A stretch of DNA of 52,433 nt from DASQJL01 sp036380835 (GCA_036380835.1 DASVDZ010000078.1:1-52433); one strand, 5' to 3'; counted from the stretch's first letter, positions 7,397-15,684 are shown. The notes: generated by a model from the sequence alone, not told the origin. Made by a program: numbers and translations.

Positions 7397-8730
7397 AGGA
7401 TCGATCCCATCAGGATCAGCCGGGCCGCCGTGAAGTAGATCACGAGCCCGGTCACGTCGACGAGCGTCGCCACGAACGGGGCCGAAGCGCTCGCGGGGTC
7501 GAACCCGAGCCTCCGAAGCCCGAACGGAAGCATCGACCCGACCAGGGTCCCCCACAGCACGACCCCCACGAGCGATACCGCGACCGTGGTCGCGACCAGC
7601 CCGGGATGCTGGCCGTACGTGTGGAAGAGCGCCTGCCAGATGAGGATGCGCACCACCCCGATCGCGGCCAGGATGGAGCCGAGGCCGAGGCCCGAGATCA
7701 CCTCGCGCCGCATGACGCGCCACCAGTCGCGCAGCCTCACCTCTCCGAGCGACATGGCCCGGATCACCAGCGTCGTGGCCTGGCCGCCCGAGTTGCCGCC
7801 GCTCGAGATGACGAGCGGCACGAAGAGGGCCAGCACGACGGCCTGCGCGATCTCCTGCTCGAAGTAGCCCATCGCCGTCGCCGTCAGGCTCTCGCCGAGG
7901 AAGAGGACGGAGAGCCACCCCGCGCGCTTCTTGATCATCGTGAGGACGTTGAGGCGGAGATACGGCTCGTCGAACGCCGCGGTGCCGCCGATCTTCTGGA
8001 TGTCCTCGGTCGCCTCTTCCCGGACCACGTCGACGATGTCGTCGAGGGTGACGATCCCCTTCATCCGGCCCTCGCCGTCGACCACCGGGAAGGCCATCAG
8101 GCGGTTCGCGGCGAAGAGGCGGCTCAGCTCCTCCTGGTCCATCGCCTCGGGCACCGTGATCAGATCGGTGCGCATCACCGATTCCACCCGCTGGTCGGGC
8201 TTGGCGGTGAAGAGGTCGCGGTAGGAGACGACCCCGAGGAGCCGCTGGTCGGGGCCGAGCACGTAGGCGTAGTGCACCGACTCGGTCTTCTCGGCCGCCT
8301 GGCGTCTCAGGTAGGCGAACGCCTCCTCGACGCTCATCTCGGGGCGGACGCGCGCGTAGCGCGGGCTCATGAGACCGCCGGCGTCGTCCTCGGCGTAGGC
8401 CAGGAGGCCGCTCACCTCCTTGCGCGACGGCTCGTCGAGGAGGGAGAGGAGCTCGTCGCGCTCCTCGCTCGAGACCTCCTGCATGAGGTCGGCGGCGTCG
8501 TCCGGCGCCAGGAGCCGGACCCAGGAGCGCCGCTCGGCCGCGGGGAGCGCGAGCACCAGCTCGGCCTGGTCGTGCGCGCTCAGCGCCAGGAAGAGGTCTT
8601 CCGCGTCGGGCCGCGGCAGCGCGCGGAAGTTGTCGAGGCGATCCTCGGGGACGAGGAGACCCCAGGCTTCCAGCAGATCCTCGGCCGAGAGGACTTCGCC
8701 GAGGTCGGAGTCGGGTTGGGTCGCCAGCAT
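7393..8730 (-). CDS. mgtE: MgtE-family magnesium transporter
   Basis: A 445-residue inner-membrane Mg2+ channel/transporter with the full MgtE order: a cytoplasmic N domain rich in helical repeats (about 1-120), two CBS domains that sense Mg2+ (about 125-245, including the segment VTLDDIVDVVREEATEDI) and five membrane helices at the C-terminus. The pore-region motifs ISSGGNSGGQATTL and PFVATLVDVTGL, with the selectivity aspartate in the last one, are present. The frame extends to an ATG at 8787, but the ATG at 8730 has GGAGG five bases upstream and gives the usual family length, so it is preferred. It is convergent with lipA and divergent from the NtrC-type regulator. Confidence 0.93.
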   Translation of the reverse strand: MLATQPDSDLGEVLSAEDLLEAWGLLVPEDRLDNFRALPRPDAEDLFLALSAHDQAELVLALPAAERRSWVRLLAPDDAADLMQEVSSEERDELLSLLDEPSRKEVSGLLAYAEDDAGGLMSPRYARVRPEMSVEEAFAYLRRQAAEKTESVHYAYVLGPDQRLLGVVSYRDLFTAKPDQRVESVMRTDLITVPEAMDQEELSRLFAANRLMAFPVVDGEGRMKGIVTLDDIVDVVREEATEDIQKIGGTAAFDEPYLRLNVLTMIKKRAGWLSVLFLGESLTATAMGYFEQEIAQAVVLALFVPLVISSGGNSGGQATTLVIRAMSLGEVRLRDWWRVMRREVISGLGLGSILAAIGVVRILIWQALFHTYGQHPGLVATTVAVSLVGVVLWGTLVGSMLPFGLRRLGFDPASASAPFVATLVDVTGLVIYFTAARLILMGSIL

Positions 8731-8889
8731 GTCGCCCTCCGGTTGAGACGCGTCCGCGATCGCCCCCGCCGCGGCAGGGTCCCCCATCCTAGGCGATGGC
8801 GGGAGCGCGGCTCAAGGGCGGCGCGCACCCGCGACGGGGCGCCTCGCGATTTCGGCCGGCGCCCGGTCTTCGAAACCCGCGCTGTTCTC

Positions 8890-8903
8890 GCTCCCCCGGG
8901 AGC
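8890..8903. promoter_or_regulatory. 14-bp dyad in the mgtE / regulator divergent gap
   Basis: GCTCCC (8890-8895), two bases, then GGGAGC (8898-8903) form a perfect inverted repeat about 50 bases before the regulator start. It could be an operator. No confident -35/-10 pair is seen in this gap, and no M-box-like leader precedes mgtE. Confidence 0.25.
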
Positions 8904-8953
8904 GCTATTGTCGCGCTCGGTCCCGCTGGTGCGGTCACCCGAGGAGCGACGCC

Positions 8954-10387
8954 ATGTGCTCGCGACATCGCCCGACGATGCTGGTGGTGGACGACGACCC
9001 CGGATCCTCCGGGCTCCTGAAGGAGATCTTCCAGGGTGAGGGATACGACGTCACCGTCGCCTCGCGCGGGGCCGACGCCATCCGCGAGGCAAAGGCCACG
9101 CCCTTCGATCTCGCCCTCTGCGACGTCCGCCTCCCCGACATCGACGGCATCGAGGTCATGCGGCGGCTCCGGGCGCTCTCGCCGGACATCACCGTGATCC
9201 TCGTCACGGCGTACGGAACGGTCGAGACCGCGATCCAGGCCCTCCACGAAGGGGCGTTCGACTACGTACGAAAGCCATTCTCGCTCGACGAGGTGCGGAT
9301 CACCGTCGAGCGGGCGATGGAGCGGCGCCGGCTCCGGAGCGAGGCCGCGGCGGCGACGGTCGAGGAGCCTCTCGCGGCGACCTCGAGGCGGGAGGCGCCC
9401 GCCGCGAAGCCGATCGTCGGACGCAATCCCGCCATGGTCGATCTCTTCCGTCTGGTATCGCGGGTGGCCGGAACGAAGTCCAGCGTGCTCATCCGCGGCG
9501 AGAGCGGCACGGGGAAGGAGCTGATCGCGCGCACGCTCCACGCCGGGAGTCCGCGGGCTTCGGGACCGTTCGTTCCGGTGAACGTCACGAGCCTCTCCGA
9601 GACCCTGCTCGAGTCGGAGCTCTTCGGACACGTGAAGGGGGCCTTCACCGGGGCGATCGAGCGGCGGCCGGGCCTCTTCGTCGAGGCGAACCACGGGACG
9701 ATCTTCCTCGACGAAGTGGGCGACATGTCGCTCACCATGCAGGGGAAGCTCCTCCGCGTGCTCCAGGAGCACGAGGTGATGCCCGTCGGGTCGAACGCGA
9801 CGGTTCCGGTGGACGTTCGCGTGGTGGCGGCGACGCACCAGAACCTCGAGTCGCTGGTCCGCGCGGGGCGCTTCCGGGAGGACCTCTACTACCGCCTGAA
9901 CGTCGTGTCGATCCAGGTGCCGCCGCTTAGGGAACGGCCCGACGACATCGCCGTCTTGGCGGAGCATTTCCTGCGGCACTACGGCGCCCTCTCCGACCGC
10001 CCGATCGGGGGCTTTTCCGAGCGCGCGATGGCCGCCCTCCTCGCCTATCCGTGGCCCGGGAACGTCCGAGAGCTGGAGAACGTCGTCGACCGAGCCGTGG
10101 CGCTCGCGCCCGGATCGATCGTGGAGGAGACCGATCTCCCCGAGAAGCTGATCGTCCATGCGCGCACCCTCGGAAGCGTCCCGCCGCCTCCGCCCGGGGG
10201 CCGCAGACTCGACGAGGTCGTTCGAAGGCACGTCCTGTCGGTGCTGGAGGACGTGAACGGAAACAAGACCGAGGCGGCGCGCGCCCTCGGCGTGCCGCGA
10301 CGGACCCTCTACCGGATGCTCGAGCGGTTCGGAGTCGAGCCGAAACGACGCGGGAAGCCGGTCCGAAACGGCTCACGAGTGCCATGA
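8954..10387 (+). CDS. NtrC-family sigma-54-dependent response regulator
   Basis: A 477-residue transcription activator with three parts. The receiver domain (about 8-120) has acidic residues near 13-15, the phospho-acceptor Asp57, Thr85 and Lys107. The AAA+ domain (about 140-375) has Walker A GESGTGKE (182-189), the sigma-54-contacting GAFTGA (229-234), Walker B IFLDEVGD and a complete RERPDD/GNVRELEN C-terminal part. A Fis-type helix-turn-helix follows (about 425-462: NKTEAARALGVPRRTLYRML). It should activate sigma-54 promoters after phosphorylation, but no sensor kinase is adjacent, so it is an orphan here. GAGGAG lies seven bases before the ATG. A sigma-54-like promoter and a structured RNA candidate lie just downstream and are possible targets. 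Confidence 0.93.
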   Translation: MCSRHRPTMLVVDDDPGSSGLLKEIFQGEGYDVTVASRGADAIREAKATPFDLALCDVRLPDIDGIEVMRRLRALSPDITVILVTAYGTVETAIQALHEGAFDYVRKPFSLDEVRITVERAMERRRLRSEAAAATVEEPLAATSRREAPAAKPIVGRNPAMVDLFRLVSRVAGTKSSVLIRGESGTGKELIARTLHAGSPRASGPFVPVNVTSLSETLLESELFGHVKGAFTGAIERRPGLFVEANHGTIFLDEVGDMSLTMQGKLLRVLQEHEVMPVGSNATVPVDVRVVAATHQNLESLVRAGRFREDLYYRLNVVSIQVPPLRERPDDIAVLAEHFLRHYGALSDRPIGGFSERAMAALLAYPWPGNVRELENVVDRAVALAPGSIVEETDLPEKLIVHARTLGSVPPPPPGGRRLDEVVRRHVLSVLEDVNGNKTEAARALGVPRRTLYRMLERFGVEPKRRGKPVRNGSRVP

Positions 10388-10559
10388 TGGCCCTATTCTC
10401 CCAACACATTTCTCAACAAACATTTACCGTTTACACGAGGCCGTGACGAGACGATATGGCTCATTTATCATCGACGACGCCATCTAGAGTCGATCGCGGC
10501 GGTCTCCATCGATCATTGCAAGTTATTTAGAAATAGTAGGATAGAGGTAAGACAAAATT
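10388..10559. other. AT-richer spacer after the NtrC-type gene
   Basis: About 170 bases that are clearly AT-richer than the surrounding coding DNA, with stretches such as aacatttaccgtttaca and agttatttagaaatag. No protein with recognisable features is encoded. A possible weak promoter is TTGCAA (10516-10521) with a 15-base spacer to TAGGAT (10537-10542), which would start transcription near 10549 toward the structured region. The spacing is short, so this is tentative. Confidence 0.4.
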
Positions 10560-10585
10560 GTGCCATCGAGTCGCCTCGATGGCAC
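10560..10585. repeat. Perfect 11-bp inverted repeat with 4-base loop
   Basis: GTGCCATCGAG (10560-10570), loop TCGC, then CTCGATGGCAC (10575-10585). On the minus strand the stem is followed by AATTTTGTCTTA, resembling a weak intrinsic terminator for leftward transcription. On the plus strand it could be the first hairpin of a longer transcript, or a protein-binding palindrome overlapping the sigma-54-like promoter. Confidence 0.7.
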
Positions 10586-10595
10586 GCCTGGTGCT
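10580..10595 (+). promoter_or_regulatory. Sigma-54 (RpoN)-like promoter
   Basis: TGGCACG at -24, four bases, then GTGCT at -12 matches the TGGCACG-N4-TTGCW consensus, with one mismatch in the -12 element and the essential GG and GC dinucleotides at correct spacing. Transcription would begin near 10606. It lies about 190 bases downstream of an NtrC-family activator gene. Half of the -24 element is shared with the inverted repeat at 10560-10585, so chance resemblance is possible. Confidence 0.45.
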
Positions 10596-10605
10596 GGGTA
10601 AGCCC

Positions 10606-10790
10606 CTCCACGAGACAGAGCCGCGACCTGCGGCGGCTCATCGGCCCGATCGGCATCGCGCGTCCGCATCCGAGAGAATGATCGGGTCGACAAGCCTCCC
10701 ATCGAAGGCCCTCGGTTGAGACGGCAGACTCGCGATCGATAGCCCCCCACACTTCGCGAGATCCGTCCACCGAGGGCCCATTTTTTCTTA
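10606..10790 (+). ncRNA. Candidate structured small RNA or long structured leader
   Basis: This stretch encodes no plausible protein but can fold into consecutive, non-conflicting stems. One pairs 10618-10624 with 10633-10639 (7 bp) and another 10645-10651 with 10680-10686 (7 bp). A compound 3' hairpin pairs 10707-10716/10769-10778 (10 bp), 10720-10724/10763-10767 (5 bp) and 10729-10735/10754-10760 (7 bp). It ends in a T-rich tract. The last hairpin has an 18-base loop containing six consecutive C residues, which could pair with G-rich ribosome-binding sites. The 5' end is inferred from the sigma-54-like promoter. It does not show the conserved motifs of tmRNA, RNase P RNA, SRP RNA or 6S RNA. 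The two 7-bp stems could be chance in GC-rich DNA; the 3' compound hairpin is unlikely to be. If the terminator is leaky or regulated, it would be a leader of the downstream foldase gene. Confidence 0.5.
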
Positions 10791-10794
10791 TTCG
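10707..10794 (+). terminator. Intrinsic terminator with compound hairpin
   Basis: The 10-bp closing stem GGCCCTCGGT/ACCGAGGGCC (10707-10716/10769-10778) is followed two bases later by TTTTTTCTTATT (10781-10792). Stacked inner helices of 5 and 7 bp continue the stem. It lies about 50 bases before the foldase gene. Confidence 0.65.
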
Positions 10795-10832
10795 TGGACA
10801 GGCTTGGCACCGCTTCCTAGACTTTTCCATTC

Positions 10833-13808
10833 GTGACCCTTCCGATCCCGAACGTCGCTCGCCACGCTCTCCCCCCGTCCGTCCGCCGTGCCCTCGCCGC
10901 GACCGCCGCGCTGATGCTTCTCGCTCCATCGTCCGGCGCGCGCGCGGCGGAAACGGCGCCCGCGCCGGGGGCCAAGCCGCCCCCCCTCACCGTGATCGCC
11001 GAGGTCGACGGAATCCCGATCCGCCAGGACGAATGGGACCGGCTCGCCTTGCCCTACTACCAGGAGGTGGAGGCGCGCGCGGGGCGCAAGCTGAACGACG
11101 AGGAGAAGAGGCTGCTCCAGAAGAATCTCCTCGAGGAGCTGATCCGCGAACGCCTCTGGCTGGCGGATGCCCGGAGGCGCGGCATGAAGGTCACCGACGA
11201 CGCGGTCGACGCGCGGATGAAGCAGAGCGCGTTCTTCAGGACGGACGGAAAGACCGACGAGGCGAAGTTCCTGGCCTTCAAGCGCTCTCCCTCCTCGAAC
11301 TATCCCGAGCTGAGGGCGCAGGTCGAGACGGGGCTGATGATCGAGGAGTACACGCGGTGGATGGAACGCCGCTTCGGCCCGCGCGACCCCGACCTCCGAA
11401 AGATCTTCCAGGAGCGCACGTCGCAGGCGACCATCCGATACCTCCTGATGGGCCCCGACGCCGTCTCGCTCGAACCGGAAGCGAGGCGCCGGCAGATCCT
11501 CGCCTACTACGAAGCCCATCCCCAGGAGTTCCAGTCCCCCGACTCCGCGCGCATCCAGTACGCGAAGGTGCCGATCGAGGCCGCCGCCTCGAGCGACTCC
11601 GCGCGCGACCTGGCCGCGCCCGCGGCCCTCAAGGCCGCCAACGACCTCCTGGAGGCGGTGCACTCCGGGGCACCCGTCGAGACGGCGGCCAAGGTCTACG
11701 GCGGACTCCACGAGAGCGGTTGGTTCCGGCTCGGCGACCCGATCCGGGGCCTCGGGCGCTCGGAGAACCTCACCGACGCCATCCGGAACACGACCCCCGG
11801 CGAGTGGGTCGCGAGCCCCATCCGGAGCGGCACGAGCTTCGTGGTCGTCCGGCTGATCGAGCGGAAGCCGGCGCGCCTGCAGACCTTCCGGGACGTCGCG
11901 GGGCTCGCGAAGCGGCACGCCGACGCCGAATTGCGCGACGCCGTGAACGACTCGCTGGCGCGGGAGGAGATCCGCCTCCATCCCGAGACCTACACCGTGC
12001 CCCGCGTCGCGGCGACGATCCTCGCCCGCGGCCTCGCCGGATTCATGGACGAGCGCGCGATTTCTCGAAAGGACCTGGATCGCGAGCTGAAACGCCGGCG
12101 GAAGGCGGCGGGCGTCCCCGAATCGGATCGGGCATGGGCCGACTCGGTGCGCGCGACCCTGCCGGAACGGATGCGCGCCGAACGCCGCGACGGCGCCGCC
12201 TTCCGCACGCTCCGCGACGCCGCCAAGGAGCTGCGAAGCGGTTCACCGGACCGGGTCGCCGCCCGGGCGGGGGCCGGGGTCGAGTCGTTCGAGCTCTATC
12301 GCGGCCAGCCGCCCGCCGCCCCGATGCTCGTCGAGGGCTTGGTCCTCGACTCGGTCTACGCGCTCCGTCCCGGCGACGTGTTCGGGCCGCGCTTCGCGCG
12401 GGACTCGGTCTTCGTCGTCCGCGTCGACCGCCTCGATCCCGCGTTCCTCCCGCCCTACGGGGAGCTTCGCACGGTGGCGCGGTCGAACGCCCTCCTGGCC
12501 CAGCGTCAGGCGCAGGAGCAGGAGGCGGCGCGCTACTTCGCCGAGCACCGCGACGACTACATGACGAAGCCGAAGTGGATCTTCGACTACGTCCTCTTCC
12601 GGAAGGTCGCGGCCGAGAGCGTGGCCGTCTCCGACAGCGCCATCGCCGCCTACTACCACGGCCACCCGCTCGAGTTCACGGCGCCCGGCAAGGCGAGGCC
12701 GCGGGTCATTCTATTCCGCTACAAGGCCTCGGACGGTCCCGACGCGCGGGAGAAGGCGCGGCAACGCGCGCTCGAGGCGCGCGAGCGGATCGCGAAGGGG
12801 GAGGACTTCGGCGCCGTCGCCAAGGAGGTCTCCGAGGACGCGCAGAGCGCCGAGCAGGGGGGCGCGATCGGCGAGCTGACGCGGTCCGCGCTCATGAAGG
12901 AGCTCGGCGACGTGATCTTCACGATTCCGGTCGGCGAGGTGAGCGATCCGATCGAGGCGCGAAGCGCGTTCCATCTGATTCGTGTCGACGCGCGGACTCC
13001 GGAAGAGCTCAGGCCTCTGTCGGACTGCAGGACCGAGATCCACGGCGTCCTGGGCGATCCGATCGCCGATTCGCTCGCGTTCCGGGCCGCCTCCCGGATG
13101 GTGGCCGCGGTGGCCGCGGGGGCGTCGTTCGACTCGCTCGCCGCGGCGGCCGGCGGAGCCGTCCGGAGCGCGCCGATGGGGGTGGGGGAAGAGCTGGCGA
13201 ACGTCGGAAACTTCGAGAACGTGCAGACCGTGATCGGCGGAATGAAGGACGGCGGCGTCACGCCCGAGCCGCTCGCGGTGGCGCCGGGGTACCTCGTCGC
13301 GAGACGCGTGAGCGAAGTGGCGCCGGAACGGGCGTCGTTCGACGCCGTGCGCGAGCGGGTCGTGAACGACTATCTCGCGACGCGCCGGCGCGCGATCGCC
13401 GACTCGCTCAACCCGAGGATCCGGGAGGCTCTGGAGAAGGGAGCCGACCTCGATTCGATCGCGGTGATCTACGGCGGGACGCGGGTCAGCAAGGCGTTCG
13501 GCCGCTCGGGCCCGATCCCGGACTTCACGCGCGATCCCGCGATCGCCCGCGACTCCACCTACATCGAGAAGGTCTTCGCGTCGCGAGCGGGCGCCCTGCT
13601 CCCGCCGGTCACCGGCGCGACGGGGACCCTCTACGCGCGCGTGGAGTCGCTCGCCATCCCGCCGGCGTCCGAGTTCGCGAAGCGCCGCGACGAGGTCTGG
13701 CGCGAGATCGTCGATCAGAGGGTCGAGGCGTGGACGGCCCGCCTCAGGTCGAGGGCGACGGTGACGATTCGCGAGCGCGGGCTCCGGGACCTGGCCGCCG
13801 AGCGCTGA
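10833..13808 (+). CDS. Periplasmic parvulin-type peptidyl-prolyl isomerase, SurA/PpiD-like, multidomain
   Basis: A 991-residue exported foldase. The signal peptide ends near GARA (about residue 32). A SurA-N-like helical chaperone region follows (about 45-190, with a helical RLLQKNLLEELIRERLWLAD-type core), then a degenerate parvulin-like segment (about 225-365). A canonical PPIC/rotamase domain (about 620-730) contains GEDFGAVAKEVSED, GGAIGELTRSAL and SDPIEARSAFHLIRVD. A further PpiD-like repeat is near the C-terminus. The length is roughly twice that of SurA, so it probably handles outer-membrane or secreted clients. It starts at GTG 10833 with no strong Shine-Dalgarno sequence, downstream of an intrinsic terminator, so it either has its own promoter or is regulated by readthrough. 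Confidence 0.85.
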   Translation: MTLPIPNVARHALPPSVRRALAATAALMLLAPSSGARAAETAPAPGAKPPPLTVIAEVDGIPIRQDEWDRLALPYYQEVEARAGRKLNDEEKRLLQKNLLEELIRERLWLADARRRGMKVTDDAVDARMKQSAFFRTDGKTDEAKFLAFKRSPSSNYPELRAQVETGLMIEEYTRWMERRFGPRDPDLRKIFQERTSQATIRYLLMGPDAVSLEPEARRRQILAYYEAHPQEFQSPDSARIQYAKVPIEAAASSDSARDLAAPAALKAANDLLEAVHSGAPVETAAKVYGGLHESGWFRLGDPIRGLGRSENLTDAIRNTTPGEWVASPIRSGTSFVVVRLIERKPARLQTFRDVAGLAKRHADAELRDAVNDSLAREEIRLHPETYTVPRVAATILARGLAGFMDERAISRKDLDRELKRRRKAAGVPESDRAWADSVRATLPERMRAERRDGAAFRTLRDAAKELRSGSPDRVAARAGAGVESFELYRGQPPAAPMLVEGLVLDSVYALRPGDVFGPRFARDSVFVVRVDRLDPAFLPPYGELRTVARSNALLAQRQAQEQEAARYFAEHRDDYMTKPKWIFDYVLFRKVAAESVAVSDSAIAAYYHGHPLEFTAPGKARPRVILFRYKASDGPDAREKARQRALEARERIAKGEDFGAVAKEVSEDAQSAEQGGAIGELTRSALMKELGDVIFTIPVGEVSDPIEARSAFHLIRVDARTPEELRPLSDCRTEIHGVLGDPIADSLAFRAASRMVAAVAAGASFDSLAAAAGGAVRSAPMGVGEELANVGNFENVQTVIGGMKDGGVTPEPLAVAPGYLVARRVSEVAPERASFDAVRERVVNDYLATRRRAIADSLNPRIREALEKGADLDSIAVIYGGTRVSKAFGRSGPIPDFTRDPAIARDSTYIEKVFASRAGALLPPVTGATGTLYARVESLAIPPASEFAKRRDEVWREIVDQRVEAWTARLRSRATVTIRERGLRDLAAER

Positions 13809-13917
13809 CGCCCACGCGGATTCATCCCGCTTGCGGGGAGAGGGCCCCCGCGCCTACGATCGTGGCCCTCGCGCTCTCACCGCCGCCCGTCCCGCTCCGC
13901 TCGCTTGGGAGAAACCC

Positions 13918-14607
13918 ATGGAGCGCGAGCCGTGCCACGCCATTCATGAACTCGATCGCCACGACCGGCCGCGCGAGCGGCTGCTCGAGCTGGGGCCCGG
14001 CGTCCTCAAGGACGCCGAGCTCCTGGCCGTTCTCTTCGGCTCGGGGAGCGCCGGCGCCTCGGCGCTCGAAGTCGCGTCGCGCGTCGCGACCGCCGTCGAC
14101 CTGCGCCGGCTCCATCAGGTGGCGCTCGACGACCTCCTCGCGGTCCGCGGATTGGGCCAGGCGCGCGCGGCGCAGCTCCTGGCCGCGGCCGAGATCGGCC
14201 GCCGGCTCTGGCCCGACGGGGAGGCGACGCCGCTGGTGCGGGGGCCGGAGAACGTCTACGATCTGACCCGCGACATCCGCGGTTTGAACCGCGAGCACTT
14301 CGTCGGGTTCTACCTCAATTCGCGCCACCAGGTGCTGCGACGGGAGATCATTTCCATCGGGAGCTTGAACGCGAGCATCGTGCATCCGCGGGAGGTCTTC
14401 CTCCCCGCCGTGGCGCTCTCGGCGGCGAGCGTGATCCTCGCCCACAACCACCCCTCCGGCGACCCCACGCCGAGCGAGGAGGACCTCGCGATCACGCGCC
14501 GCCTGGTGGAGGCGGGCCGCCTGCTCGGGATCGAGCTCCTCGATCACGTCGTCGTGGCGCGCGACGCCTACTCGAGCTTCAAGGAGCGGAGGCTCCTCCG
14601 CGGATGA
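13918..14607 (+). CDS. radC: RadC/JAB-domain family protein
   Basis: A 229-residue protein with an N-terminal helix-hairpin-helix-like part (LLAVRGLGQARAAQLLAAAE) and a C-terminal JAB/MPN metallo-domain carrying the full zinc motif H176-x-H178...D189 in HNHPSGDPTPSEED. The family is widespread; its historical DNA-repair role is disputed and the biochemical function remains unclear. ATG 13918 is preferred over upstream codons because GGGAG lies six bases before it and the sequence MEREPCHAIHELD begins the conserved domain. The stop overlaps the next gene (ATGA). Confidence 0.9.
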   Translation: MEREPCHAIHELDRHDRPRERLLELGPGVLKDAELLAVLFGSGSAGASALEVASRVATAVDLRRLHQVALDDLLAVRGLGQARAAQLLAAAEIGRRLWPDGEATPLVRGPENVYDLTRDIRGLNREHFVGFYLNSRHQVLRREIISIGSLNASIVHPREVFLPAVALSAASVILAHNHPSGDPTPSEEDLAITRRLVEAGRLLGIELLDHVVVARDAYSSFKERRLLRG

Positions 14608-15635
14608 GGGGATCGCGAGCGACCACCCGACGGTCCGCGGCGCGCCTCCTCCCGGCCGCCGTCATCGCCGCGATCGCACTCGGAGGCTGCTCGGGGTCGG
14701 GGGGCCCCACGACGCGGCCCGCCGGCCCGTCCGATGGCGACCCGCTCGCCCTGGTCGCGCTCGCGGACTCGGCGGTCGCGTCGGGGGACGCCGCGACCGC
14801 CCGCCGCGCGCTCGATCGGGCGTTCGCGCTTCGCCCCGACGATCCGGCCGTCCGATTGGGGCGCGGCCGCTTCTTCGCCGCGATCCGCCGCTACCACGAC
14901 GCCAAGCAGGAGTTCGACCGCGCGGCCGCGCTCGAGCCGGCGAGCCCCGAGCCCGCGTATCAGCTCGGCCTCGCGTACGTCCAGGCGGGAGACACCACGC
15001 TCGCGATCGGGGCGTTCGGCCGCGCGCTCGCCATCGATCCGGGACACGCCGGCGCGCGCACCTCCATGGAGCCGCTCCTCGCCGGACGCTATGTCGCGGC
15101 CGGAGTGCCGGGCGAGTACGCGCAGATCCCGGGGCAGACCACCGTGTCGCGCGGGGAGCTCGGCGTGATCCTCGCCGTCGAGCTGGGGGCCGACCCCGAT
15201 CGGAGCGTCTGGCGCTCGGACGACCCGGCCACCGCCGACGGGCCCGAGATCGACCAGGCGTGGGGGGCGCGCTGGCTCCGCGCGGCCGTCACCCGTCGGT
15301 GGCTCGAGCCCTATCCCGACCGCTCCCTCCACCTGGACGACCCGGTCACGCGGGGAAACCTGGCGCTCCTCCTGGCGCGCCTGTCCCACGAGATGGGCGC
15401 GGACAGCCTCCTCTCGGGCCCCGGCGTCGACTTTCCCGATCTGGCGCCCCGACACTACCTGGAGCGCCCGGCCACCTGGGCGGTCCGGGTCGGGCTTCCC
15501 ACGCGCGCCGAGGGGCGCTTCGACGCGAGGGCCGGGGTGACCGGCCTGGAAGCGCTCGTCGCGGTGCGGGGCCTCGCCCGCGCGGTTCACGCGACCCCGG
15601 TGGTCTCCCCGGCCGGGGCTCCGGTCGCGCCGTAG
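14604..15635 (+). CDS. TPR lipoprotein with SLH-like C-terminal repeats
   Basis: A 343-residue predicted lipoprotein. The hydrophobic signal ends in a lipobox ALGGC with Cys near residue 30. Residues of about 48-165 contain three tetratricopeptide repeats (for example YHDAKQEFDRAAALEPASPE). The C-terminal half contains two to three segments resembling S-layer homology repeats (RGELGVILAVELG; WLEPYPDRSLHLDDPVTRGN; WAVRVGLPTRAEGRF). It may tether or organise cell-envelope components at the outer membrane or peptidoglycan. It is coupled to radC by ATGA overlap, though no functional link is known. The SLH assignment is by eye. Confidence 0.65.
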   Translation: MRGSRATTRRSAARLLPAAVIAAIALGGCSGSGGPTTRPAGPSDGDPLALVALADSAVASGDAATARRALDRAFALRPDDPAVRLGRGRFFAAIRRYHDAKQEFDRAAALEPASPEPAYQLGLAYVQAGDTTLAIGAFGRALAIDPGHAGARTSMEPLLAGRYVAAGVPGEYAQIPGQTTVSRGELGVILAVELGADPDRSVWRSDDPATADGPEIDQAWGARWLRAAVTRRWLEPYPDRSLHLDDPVTRGNLALLLARLSHEMGADSLLSGPGVDFPDLAPRHYLERPATWAVRVGLPTRAEGRFDARAGVTGLEALVAVRGLARAVHATPVVSPAGAPVAP

Positions 15636-15644
15636 CCTCGAGCG

Positions 15645-15684
15645 GCCGCGGAACCGCGGCGGCCGAAGGTGGTAAACTTATACG
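15645..15684 (+). promoter_or_regulatory. Dyad and -10-like element before the large secreted protein
   Basis: GCCGCGG (15645-15651), AA, CCGCGGC (15654-15660) is a perfect inverted repeat. TAAACT (15673-15678) resembles a -10 element placed so that transcription would start at about the ATG (15685). No good -35 is seen. The dyad might be an operator or the hairpin ending the preceding message; it lacks a T tract. Confidence 0.3.

Noticed and set aside
10803..10820. Second sigma-54-like TTGGCAC just before the foldase gene
   Set aside because: The -12 position reads CCTAG instead of TTGCW, so the required GC at proper spacing is missing.
10513..10929. Minus-strand ORFs in the structured intergenic region (also 10523-10810)
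   Set aside because: No ribosome-binding site, no hydrophobic core or domain pattern; they overlap strong RNA stems and the start of the foldase gene.
11033..14266. 1077-codon plus-strand frame
   Set aside because: Out-of-frame shadow of the foldase and radC genes; Arg/Gly/Pro-rich and featureless.
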